The notes under the pieces: model-generated | Seen by the model: the letters and a program-made list of their open reading frames with translations, nothing else | The model's database searches: none | Told to the model about the DNA's origin: nothing | Source of the DNA: a virus | Reading direction: 5' to 3' (one strand) | DNA: 31,514 nucleotides | Virus record (IMG/VR): IMGVR_UViG_3300047994_000600 | Coordinates: 1 to 31,514 of that record | Made by a program: the position numbers and the translations under genes | Part shown: piece after piece, positions 1 through 6,274 of the stretch | How positions within the stretch are numbered: the stretch's first letter is position 1 | How the letters are laid out: each line of letters begins with the position of its first letter

Positions 1-333
1 TTAGCTTCGCGTGAGCCGGCGGGCAGTGAGGACGAGTAGGCGCCGATCCTCGGTCGAGCAGGCGCGGTAGAGGCGGACGAGGGCAAGCTCGTCCCCCTGG
101 AGGGAGCCGGCTTCTCCGGAGACCAGATAGCCGAGGGATGTGTTCAGGACCTTGGCGATCCGTTCCATATTGTCACGGACCTGGCCCGCGCGGTCAGTTT
201 CCCACTGCGCGATTGCTGAGCGGGAAACATTGAGTTTCGCGGCAAATTCGTCCTGCGTGAGGTTGGCGGCGAGGCGTAGCGCACGAATGCGGGCGCCGAC
301 GGATTCTGGGGGCGGTGATTTTTTTGTTGACAT
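1..333 (-). CDS. Small Xre/Cro-type HTH repressor
   Basis: A 110-residue DNA-binding protein made almost wholly of a lambda-repressor-like helix-turn-helix (about residues 13-68: RIRALR, LTQDEFAAKLNVSRSAIAQWE, then MERIAKVLNTSLGYL). It is transcribed leftward, away from the late genes, as expected of a prophage maintenance repressor. No C-terminal S24/LexA-like peptidase domain is present, so RecA-stimulated self-cleavage is not a likely induction route. The start ATG (complement of 331-333) abuts an intergenic region with repeated palindromic boxes that it probably binds. The ribosome site is weak (AGGG about 10 bases upstream on the minus strand). That it is a DNA-binding regulator is secure; the repressor role is inferred from size, orientation and position. 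Confidence 0.85.
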   Translation of the reverse strand: MSTKKSPPPESVGARIRALRLAANLTQDEFAAKLNVSRSAIAQWETDRAGQVRDNMERIAKVLNTSLGYLVSGEAGSLQGDELALVRLYRACSTEDRRLLVLTARRLTRS

Positions 334-369
334 AGTTGTACCCTAACATAACCCGCCGCGAAACGCCAC

Positions 370-409
370 GTTAGTATTTCTTGACATATATAGTTAGAAA
401 TACTAACAG
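370..409 (+). promoter_or_regulatory. Operator/promoter of the rightward early genes
   Basis: TTAGTATTTC (371-380) and GAAATACTAA (397-406) form a perfect 10-bp inverted repeat with 16 bases between. The right half lies in a 15-bp self-palindrome, GTTAG-AAATA-CTAAC (393-407), and the left half in a degenerate copy starting at 370. A consensus -35 box TTGACA (381-386) sits between the arms, with a poor -10 candidate (TAACAG, 404-409) 17 bases on. A repressor bound to both arms would cover this promoter. The symmetry is read directly; binding by the neighbouring HTH protein is inferred. Confidence 0.65.
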
Positions 410-434
410 TATGGCGAACGTGAAGGAGGGGGCC

Positions 435-740
435 ATGCCACAGGCGAGACAATGGACGGATACCGCCGATGAGGTGATACGCAGGATGCGGGCGGCGGGT
501 GAAACCTGGGCGGTGATTGGGCGCAGCCTTGGGTTGTCCCGCAATACCGTGATTGAGCGGGGGCGGCGGCTATGTGCCCATGCGCCGAAGCGGGTGGCGG
601 TGGCGCCACAGGCCAAGGATGTGTCCGATGATCCGAACCGGCCGGCGCTGCCGGCGGGCCACAAGCTGACCTGGGGGTTGCTGACGGATGCGGAGTTTCC
701 TGATGCAACAAAGAGGCTGCCGGAACTGCGTGCCGCATAG
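435..740 (+). CDS. Small HTH protein (GcrA-like/AsnC-like HTH)
   Basis: A 101-residue protein whose N-terminal half (about residues 8-45) reads as a helix-turn-helix: WTDTADEVIRRM, then TWAVIGRSLGLSRNTVIERG. The order resembles the N-terminus of GcrA-type regulators, but the rest of GcrA is absent. The C-terminal half holds a Pro-rich linker and a DPNRPALPAGHKLTWGLL segment. I chose ATG 435 because AAGGAGG (423-429) sits just upstream; the in-frame ATG at 411 has no such site and lies in the operator region. It is the first rightward gene after the operator and could be a Cro-like or early activator protein. Its target is unknown. Confidence 0.7.
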   Translation: MPQARQWTDTADEVIRRMRAAGETWAVIGRSLGLSRNTVIERGRRLCAHAPKRVAVAPQAKDVSDDPNRPALPAGHKLTWGLLTDAEFPDATKRLPELRAA

Positions 741-755
741 GTTAGAAATAATAAC
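741..755 (+). promoter_or_regulatory. Third copy of the 15-bp operator box
   Basis: GTTAGAAATAATAAC begins on the base after the stop codon of the upstream HTH gene. It matches the box at 393-407 (GTTAGAAATACTAAC) at 14 of 15 positions. It lies about 47 bases before the preferred start of the next gene, so it may let the same regulator act on that gene. The match is seen in sequence; the function is inferred. Confidence 0.55.
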
Positions 756-801
756 TTTCCAATAGAGCAAAGAATTCATGGACATGCCAAGGAGACATAA
801 T

Positions 802-1296
802 ATGACCGTTTCGATCCGTGCGATGCCGCAAAGCCAGGGTCTTGGTTCCGGTATACGTGGTGGCGCGGCCGCCAGCCGGGTGGTGGGCGCATTGGCGGGG
901 CCGGAGATTGTGGCGCGGCTGGAAGAGGCGGGGGCGACGCTGCTGGCGATGCCCGCCACCGGGTATTCAACGCGGATGCGGCAGATGCGATTTGATATTG
1001 TTCACACAGCCCTTGAGGCTTATGGCTGGGATGCGCCGCCATTGCGTGCCCCCGCACCTTCCGCTTTGGCCATTTCCCGGATGGATGAGGCGTTTGGGTG
1101 GCTGGCTTTGATTCCGGAAAGCAGGTTTGTGTTGCGGCGGATCTTGGGGGCACGCGCGTTGGTGCATCCGTTAACGGGGCGGTATCTGTTCCCATGGCGG
1201 CGGCTGGCCGGGGTGCTGGGGGCGGACCATAAATCCATCCAGCGCTGGCATGGCGAGGCGGTGAAGCTTTTGGTTGGCACGCTGGCTAAGCTTTAG
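802..1296 (+). CDS. DUF6362-like phage protein
   Basis: A 164-residue protein that I recognise as DUF6362-like, a family seen in prophages of Alphaproteobacteria. Visible hallmarks are an N-terminal VARLEEAGATLLAMPATG stretch, the central YGWDAPPLRAPAPSALAISRMDEAFGWL region, and a C-terminal HTH-like part (WRRLAGVLGADHKSIQRWHGEAVKLL). ATG 802 is preferred because AAGGAG (789-794) is well spaced from it; the ATG at 778 lacks a good site. In related prophages such genes sit shortly before the large terminase, so a small-terminase-like DNA-binding role is conceivable but unproven. Its 3' end overlaps the convergent gene by 11 bases. Confidence 0.7.
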   Translation: MTVSIRAMPQSQGLGSGIRGGAAASRVVGALAGPEIVARLEEAGATLLAMPATGYSTRMRQMRFDIVHTALEAYGWDAPPLRAPAPSALAISRMDEAFGWLALIPESRFVLRRILGARALVHPLTGRYLFPWRRLAGVLGADHKSIQRWHGEAVKLLVGTLAKL

Positions 1297-1771
1297 GCTT
1301 TTCAAGCAATGCCGCGAGGGCGGCGTGGAGGGGTTCCGGCGGGGTTTGCGGTTTGCCGAAACGCAGGACATAGCGGCCGGGGTTTGGGTAAGCCTCGGTT
1401 GTTTGGATGACGAGGGCGCGGGGAAGCAAATGCGCTGATTTGATGTCAGCCACCGCGAAATATTGCTCGGTGCCGGCTGCTGTGCCGGGGCGCAGCGTGA
1501 GGCCGGATTGGCTGATGCTGGCGCGGGCGCGGATGGCGCCATCCGCCCGGCGGCGGCGCTGGGCGGTGATGGCGCCGAGCATTGTGATGATGCCGGCCGT
1601 GGCGAGTGTCAGGATGATGATGCCGAACAGCGGGCTGGGGGCGCCGGCTTTCAAGAAAAGCACTGGGGCGGCGAGGCTGAGGGCGACGAGCAAAATGGCG
1701 ATGCCAAGCGGTGGGTTGGCGGCGGGCGGGCCGGCAATGAGATGGGTTTCAGTAGGCGGAAATTGGGGCAT
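1286..1771 (-). CDS. Two-helix membrane protein of unknown function
   Basis: A 161-residue protein with two hydrophobic helices (about residues 21-41 and 46-68), a basic QRRRR stop-transfer segment at about 71-75, and a C-terminal soluble half (RASISQSGLTLRPG, then YFAVADIKSAHLLPRALVIQTTE) that looks like a small beta-rich, PH-like domain. I do not recognise a named family. It runs against the phage late genes and overlaps the DUF6362-like gene end to end, and no strong ribosome site precedes its ATG. Opposite strand and position between early genes and the terminase suggest an accessory (moron) gene expressed from the lysogen. Confidence 0.6.
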   Translation of the reverse strand: MPQFPPTETHLIAGPPAANPPLGIAILLVALSLAAPVLFLKAGAPSPLFGIIILTLATAGIITMLGAITAQRRRRADGAIRARASISQSGLTLRPGTAAGTEQYFAVADIKSAHLLPRALVIQTTEAYPNPGRYVLRFGKPQTPPEPLHAALAALLEKPKA

Positions 1772-1940
1772 TGATTGATATTACGCCTTTGAAACGGATG
1801 TTGGGAAACTCACGGTCTCTTGGACTATTTAGACCGCAATTCATATATTTGAGAAAGCGCGGCAGCAGCCAGCGGCGCCAGTAATGTTGCGAAGTGTGAC
1901 ATTTTTACAATTTGCAGACGGCTTTGTTTTTGTTACGAAA

Positions 1941-1970
1941 ATCAAGGTTTTTCAGAAGTTTAACCTTGAT
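1941..1970. repeat. Inverted repeat upstream of the outer-membrane protein gene
   Basis: ATCAAGGTT (1941-1949) and AACCTTGAT (1962-1970) form a perfect 9-bp inverted repeat around a 12-base loop. It ends right before AGGA (1971-1974), the only ribosome-site candidate of the following gene. It could be a regulator-binding site or an mRNA leader hairpin controlling access to that site. The rest of the gap (1772-1940) shows AT-rich stretches that could hold a promoter, but no convincing -35/-10 pair. Confidence 0.5.
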
Positions 1971-1987
1971 AGGATTGTTGTTTTCTT

Positions 1988-2800
1988 ATGCGTTGCCGGG
2001 GCATCCTGCTTGTTGCGGTTTTGGCGGCCGGGCTTGGCCATGGGGCGCTTGCGGCGGACCCGGCGATTGTGGCGGCCGAGACATCAGTCCGGTTGGGGCT
2101 GACCGCGGGGTATGGGACTTATGAGGAGAATATTTCGCCGCAGGATACCGAAGCCGGGGCCTTGCTGGGGCTGACGGCCGGGGTTAGCGCGCTGACGCCA
2201 TCTGGCCTCGGGGCGTATGGGCTGCCGGATCTTTATACCGGCGTGGATTATAATTTTGCCGCCGGGTTTTTGAATTACCATGGCAATTTACAGAATGCGG
2301 CAAACACGCCGTACCAGACCCATGACAATGCATATTATAACATCGCGATCGTGCGGCTTGGGGTGGGCGCGCCCGTTGCCGGCGGTGCCGAGGTGATTCC
2401 CTATATCGCCGGCGGGTACCAGAACTGGTACCGCAATACCGGGGGCGCTTACGGGTTTGGAGAGTTTTACCAGGCCGGATTAATGGGCGGTGGCTTGCGG
2501 CTGGATGTGACGCGCGGCCGGAATTTGGTGCTGAGCGCGGCGGCCGAAGGGTTTGCGGTTTTTGGCGGCTCTGTTTCCGTGCCGTCGCAAAATTTTACCG
2601 GCAATTTCGGGACAAGTGCGGAGGAACGGGTTTCCCTGGATGCGGATTATCGGCTGAGCGGCACCTGGCATGCGTTTGCCGGGTTGGGGCTGACGCATTA
2701 TGGCTATACCGGTTCCAAGGCTGGCGCGCAGGGGCTGTATGAGCCGTTGAGCACGACATTTCAGGTGAATTCCATGTTCGGGGTGGCTTACGGATTCTAG
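1988..2800 (+). CDS. Secreted outer-membrane beta-barrel protein
   Basis: A 270-residue protein with a clear Sec signal peptide (MRCRG, then a hydrophobic LLVAVLAAGLG core, cleavage probably after ALA near residue 22). The mature part alternates hydrophobic and polar residues in many strands, rich in Gly, Tyr and Asn, and ends in a terminal Phe (VAYGF), the usual recognition signal of outer-membrane barrels. Known phage morons encode such proteins, which can change the lysogen surface and block superinfection; that role here is inference. It has its own upstream gap and a strong terminator hairpin that overlaps its stop codon, as expected of an independent accessory unit. Confidence 0.75.
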   Translation: MRCRGILLVAVLAAGLGHGALAADPAIVAAETSVRLGLTAGYGTYEENISPQDTEAGALLGLTAGVSALTPSGLGAYGLPDLYTGVDYNFAAGFLNYHGNLQNAANTPYQTHDNAYYNIAIVRLGVGAPVAGGAEVIPYIAGGYQNWYRNTGGAYGFGEFYQAGLMGGGLRLDVTRGRNLVLSAAAEGFAVFGGSVSVPSQNFTGNFGTSAEERVSLDADYRLSGTWHAFAGLGLTHYGYTGSKAGAQGLYEPLSTTFQVNSMFGVAYGF

Positions 2801-2830
2801 AGTGTGATGAGTTCTCACTCATCACACTCT
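2799..2830 (+). terminator. Rho-independent-type terminator after the barrel gene
   Basis: AGAGTGTGATGAGT (2799-2812) pairs perfectly with ACTCATCACACTCT (2817-2830) around a TCTC loop: a 14-bp stem with no mismatch. It starts within the stop codon of the barrel gene and is followed by a moderately T-rich run (ACCTTTGTTTT). The stem is not GC-rich and the U-tract is interrupted, so efficiency is uncertain. Confidence 0.7.
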
Positions 2831-2837
2831 ACCTTTG

Positions 2838-2911
2838 TTTTGGCGAGCAATTTCATGGCTCAGTTGAATCGCTTTGCGATTCAACTTCAAACCATATTGC
2901 TCTAGCCAAAA
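2838..2911. repeat. Long nested imperfect hairpin (MITE-like or terminator)
   Basis: Four arm pairs nest in order: TTTTGGC (2838-2844) with GCCAAAA (2905-2911), GAGCAAT (2845-2851) with ATTGCTC (2896-2902), ATGG (2855-2858) with CCAT (2892-2895), and AGTTGAATCGC (2862-2872) with GCGATTCAACT (2876-2886). The loop is TTT. That is about 29 pairs with small bulges, followed by an AT-rich T-run (to 2920). The form recalls small palindromic intergenic elements scattered in alphaproteobacterial genomes. It could also be a second terminator isolating the accessory block from the terminase. Confidence 0.6.
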
Positions 2912-3022
2912 ATATTTTTTCTAACGTAGTGTTTTTTATGCTTGCCCACATTCCCCAGTTTGGAATATAGGTTTTGGCATACTGGTTATCTTTAAGCGAA
3001 CAGAGAGACAAACGTAAATTTC

Positions 3023-4384
3023 ATGGCGGTAGAACCTGGTTTCATCGGGTTTGCCCGGCATGTCTTGGCGGAGCAGGACATCGCGCCGGCCCGGCACCAT
3101 AGGTTACTCATCTCGAAACTCGAAAATGTTCTGCAAGGGCGCACCGACCGGTTGATGGTGCAAATGCCGCCTGGCTCCGCGAAGTCCACCTACGCTTCGG
3201 TTTTGTTTCCGGCGTATTTTTTGGCGCGGCACAAGGGCGGCCAGATTATCGCGGCGGCGCATACGGCCTCGCTCGCGGACCATTTCGGCCGGCATGTGCG
3301 GCGGGTGGTTCTGGAATATGGCGAGAGGCTGGGCGTTGAGCTAGCGAAAGACAGCAAGGCGGCAGGAAGATTTTCTTTGGCCGATGGTGGAGCGTATTTT
3401 GCCGCCGGTGTGCGCGGGCCGATCACCGGCCGCCGGGCCGATTTGATCCTCATTGACGACCCCATAAAATCCTGGGCGGAAGCGGATAGTCTGGTGCACC
3501 GGGATGCGCTCTATGATTGGTACCGGGCGGAGCTGACGGCGCGGTTGAAGCCGGGCGGCCGGATTGTGCTGATTATGACCCGCTGGCATGAGGATGATCT
3601 GGCCGGTCGGCTGCTGCGCCAAGGCGGCGGGTGGGAGGCTTTGGTTCTGCCCGCACTGGCCGAGGAAAATGACGTTCTGCGCCGGGCACCTGGTGAGGCG
3701 CTGTGGCCGGAATGGGAAGATGCGGCGGCGATTAGCCGGCGCCGCAAGGATGTTGGTGAGCGGGCATTTTCCGCCCTCTACCAGCAAAACCCAAAACCGC
3801 CGGAACATGCCGTTTTTGATACGAAGGCGGTAAGGATTGTTGTGGAAATTCCGCCGCTGAAGCGCACCATTCGCGCCTGGGACCTGGCCGCAACCTTGCC
3901 GGCACCGGGGCGGGACCCGGATTATACGGTGGGGCTGAAGCTGGGTGTGACCGAGACGAACCAGATTATCGTACTGGATATAAAACGGTTTCGTGGAACA
4001 CCGGCGGATGTGGAGCGGGAAATTGCCATGGCCGCGAAGGCGGATGGCCCTGGCACAATGATCGCGTTGCCGAAGGACCCTGGGCAGGCCGGCGTGGCAC
4101 AGGTGGCGTATCTCACGCGCGGCTTGCTGGGATACAGGATTGAAGCAACGCCGGAGACCGGATCCAAGGTACAGCGTGCCGCGCCTGCGGCGGCGCAGAT
4201 GGGTGCCGGGAATGTTTTGTTACTGGCCGGGATTTGGAATTTTAGTTTTCTGCTGGAATTGAGTATGTTTCCGGATTCCGAAAAAGATGACCAGGTAGAT
4301 GCGTTCTCACGCGCGGTGAACACTCTGGCGACGACGAATGATACGTCGATCCGGCAGATGAATGTGCCCCATTTTGGGCGGTAA
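3023..4384 (+). CDS. Terminase large subunit (ATPase and nuclease)
   Basis: A 453-residue packaging motor. The N-terminal ATPase has a Walker A-like loop PPGSAKST (residues 49-56), Walker B LILIDDP (141-147) and a coupling motif IVLIMTRWHEDD (181-192). The C-terminal half is the RNase-H-like nuclease: first metal-binding Asp in RAWDLAAT (Asp286), a KDPGQAG stretch (351-357) and the last acidic cluster KDDQVDAF (421-428). It cuts concatemeric DNA and pumps it into the prohead through the portal encoded next. Length and motif order are normal for Terminase_6-type proteins. The ribosome site before ATG 3023 is weak. A small subunit is not obvious next to it; the DUF6362-like gene upstream is the only candidate. 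Confidence 0.95.
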   Translation: MAVEPGFIGFARHVLAEQDIAPARHHRLLISKLENVLQGRTDRLMVQMPPGSAKSTYASVLFPAYFLARHKGGQIIAAAHTASLADHFGRHVRRVVLEYGERLGVELAKDSKAAGRFSLADGGAYFAAGVRGPITGRRADLILIDDPIKSWAEADSLVHRDALYDWYRAELTARLKPGGRIVLIMTRWHEDDLAGRLLRQGGGWEALVLPALAEENDVLRRAPGEALWPEWEDAAAISRRRKDVGERAFSALYQQNPKPPEHAVFDTKAVRIVVEIPPLKRTIRAWDLAATLPAPGRDPDYTVGLKLGVTETNQIIVLDIKRFRGTPADVEREIAMAAKADGPGTMIALPKDPGQAGVAQVAYLTRGLLGYRIEATPETGSKVQRAAPAAAQMGAGNVLLLAGIWNFSFLLELSMFPDSEKDDQVDAFSRAVNTLATTNDTSIRQMNVPHFGR

Positions 4385-4398
4385 AACGAAGAGGCAGC

Positions 4399-5793
4399 AT
4401 GTTCGAAACAATTTGCGACACCATCCCGGCGGATGGCGGAATGCCGGCGCGCGTGCGGCGGCTGGATGTGCTGCGGCGCGTGTTGGATGGCACGATTTAT
4501 GATGGCTTGCCCTATCAGTTTCATGAAGAGCGAAATGGAGCGGGAGAGTATGTGCCGCTGCGAATGCGCCGGCCCTCCGTACGCTACGGGCTGTGCCGCG
4601 TGGTGGTTGAGGATTCCGTCGCACTGCTGTTCAGCAATGCGCATTTTCCCGCTGTGGAATGCGCGGATGCGGAACTGGCCGGCGTGCTGGCGCGCATTGT
4701 TGATGAGACGCGGCTGAATGAGGTGATGATCGACGCGGCCATCCGCGGTGCGGTTGGCTCGGTTGCCGTGTTGATGCGGGTGTTGAAGGGGCGGGTGTTT
4801 TTCTCGGTGCTGGAGAGCCTGTTTCTCACACCGCAATGGGATGTGACAGCGCCGGATACGCTTAGCAGCGTGACCGAAAAATACAAGGTGAGTGGCGCGG
4901 ATTTGCTGGCGCAGGGGTATCCGGATGTTGATCCCGGCACGATCTACTGGTTTCAACGAATCTGGGATGATGGAGCAGAAACCTGGTATTTGCCGTGGGG
5001 TGTAAATGACCCGCTGGGGATGCCGGTGGTGGATACGGCGCGCAGCGTTGCGCACGGGCTGGGGTTTGTGCCGGTTGTGTGGATACGGAATCTACCGGGC
5101 GGAGATGGCGTGGATGGCGCCTGCACATTCCGTGCCGCGATTGAAACGAATATCGAGATTGACTACCAGCTAAGCCAGGCGGGGCGGGGGCTGAAATATA
5201 GCTCCGACCCGACATTGCTGATCAAGGAACCGGCGGTCGGCGATTCGCAGATCGTGAAAGGTGCCGCCAATGCCTTAGTGGTTTCCGAGAAAGGCGATGC
5301 CAAGCTGCTGGAAATCGGCGGCACGGCGAGTGAGGCGGTGATATCCTATGTGCGCACCCTGCGGGAATTTGCGCTGGAGGCCGTGCATGGCAACCGCGCG
5401 AGTGCGGACCGTCTCACGGCCGCGCAATCCGGCCGGGCGCTGGAGCTGATGAACCAGGGGCTGATCTGGCTTGCGGATAATTTGCGCATTTCCTACGGCG
5501 ATGGCGGGGTGCTCGCGCTTTTGAAAATGGTCATACGCGCCTCGAATATTTATCCGCTGCTGGTGATGGGCGAGATTGTGGCGCCGATGGATACGGCGGC
5601 ACGGATTACGCTGCGCTGGCCGCGCTGGTACCCGCTTTCCGCCGATGACCGGTTGAAGGAGGCGCAGGCTGTCGCAACGCTCGCCAATGCCGGGCAGCTT
5701 TCGCGGGAAGCCGGCGTGAAGGTAACGGCGGCGGCCACGGGTGTTGAAGATGTGGCGGCCGAACTTGAGGCGATTGACCAGGAGTCTGCATGA
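4399..5793 (+). CDS. Portal protein
   Basis: A 464-residue protein directly after the terminase, with the length and composition of a head portal: an N-terminal region of helices, a mid region with PVVWIRNLPGG and ETNIEIDYQLSQAGRG, and a long helical segment SGRALELMNQGLIWLADNLRISYG of the kind lining the portal channel (stem region). SPP1 gp6-like portals share this layout. The dodecameric ring would sit at one head vertex, dock the terminase during packaging and the tail connector later. AAGAGG sits before the start. Its stop overlaps the next start (ATGA at 5790-5793), implying translational coupling. No single catalytic motif exists, so the call rests on position and overall pattern. Confidence 0.85.
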   Translation: MFETICDTIPADGGMPARVRRLDVLRRVLDGTIYDGLPYQFHEERNGAGEYVPLRMRRPSVRYGLCRVVVEDSVALLFSNAHFPAVECADAELAGVLARIVDETRLNEVMIDAAIRGAVGSVAVLMRVLKGRVFFSVLESLFLTPQWDVTAPDTLSSVTEKYKVSGADLLAQGYPDVDPGTIYWFQRIWDDGAETWYLPWGVNDPLGMPVVDTARSVAHGLGFVPVVWIRNLPGGDGVDGACTFRAAIETNIEIDYQLSQAGRGLKYSSDPTLLIKEPAVGDSQIVKGAANALVVSEKGDAKLLEIGGTASEAVISYVRTLREFALEAVHGNRASADRLTAAQSGRALELMNQGLIWLADNLRISYGDGGVLALLKMVIRASNIYPLLVMGEIVAPMDTAARITLRWPRWYPLSADDRLKEAQAVATLANAGQLSREAGVKVTAAATGVEDVAAELEAIDQESA

Positions 5794-6182
5794 CTGAAGA
5801 GACGAATGAACCGGGTGAAGACTGGCAGGCGCGAGCCGAACATGCTGAGGCGGCGCTGGCGGATGAGCAAACGCGGGCAAATGCCCGGCTGATTCGGGCG
5901 GAGTTGAAAGCGGAGGCGATTCGCGCAGGGATGGTTGACCTGGATGGGTTGAAGCTGCTGGACCTTGCGGATGTGAGCCTGAACCAGAATGGTGAAGTTG
6001 CTGATGCATCCGCGATACTGGCCAAATTGAAACGCACGAAGCCGTGGTTGTTTGGCAATGTTGCGTCTTCCTCCGTCGCGGCGAATCCGCCAAAGCCGGA
6101 GCCGCCGCGGATGCGGCACGCGAGTGAGCTGAGCCATGAGGAATGGCTCGTGGCGCGGGCCGCGCTACTGCGCCGGCGTTAG
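5790..6182 (+). CDS. Scaffold-like head protein
   Basis: A 130-residue, highly charged, mostly helical protein (EDWQARAEHAEAALADEQTR, then LIRAELKAEAIRAG, then ILAKLKRTKPWLF at about 76-88). Short, acidic, coiled-coil-like proteins between portal and capsid genes usually act as scaffolds that guide prohead assembly. The AILAKLKRTKPWLFG segment resembles the C-terminal part of gp20-type minor structural/scaffold proteins. The C-terminus adds a Pro-rich linker and another helix ending in RRR. It is translationally coupled to the portal gene by a four-base overlap. The role is inferred from position and composition. Confidence 0.65.
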   Translation: MTEETNEPGEDWQARAEHAEAALADEQTRANARLIRAELKAEAIRAGMVDLDGLKLLDLADVSLNQNGEVADASAILAKLKRTKPWLFGNVASSSVAANPPKPEPPRMRHASELSHEEWLVARAALLRRR

Positions 6183-6216
6183 TCGTTAGGTTTCAGAAAG
6201 TAAGTAAGGCGTGGAC

Positions 6217-6232
6217 GGCCGCTTTCGCGGCC
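6217..6232 (+). repeat. Short GC hairpin in the capsid gene leader
   Basis: GGCCGC (6217-6222) and GCGGCC (6227-6232) form a perfect 6-bp stem with a TTTC loop, inside the 92-base gap before the major capsid gene. No U-run follows, so it is a poor terminator. It may be an mRNA processing or stabilising element that separates the head-assembly genes from the strongly expressed capsid gene. Confidence 0.4.
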
Positions 6233-6274
6233 ATGACGAGTTTTGTGATCTTTAACAGTTGAAGGGTTTGGCTG

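Noticed and set aside
1884-2102. Small rightward frames in the leader of the barrel gene
   Set aside because: They overlap the signal-peptide region in other frames and have no ribosome site or protein-like composition.
3922-5055. Long minus-strand open frame (377 codons) across terminase and portal genes
   Set aside because: Antisense to two well-supported genes; its translation is rich in Arg, His and Pro, typical of a shadow frame in GC-rich DNA, and no ribosome site is seen.
6217-6232. Hairpin before the capsid gene as an intrinsic terminator
   Set aside because: Stem of only 6 bp and no U-run; terminating before the capsid gene would also make little sense without a new promoter.
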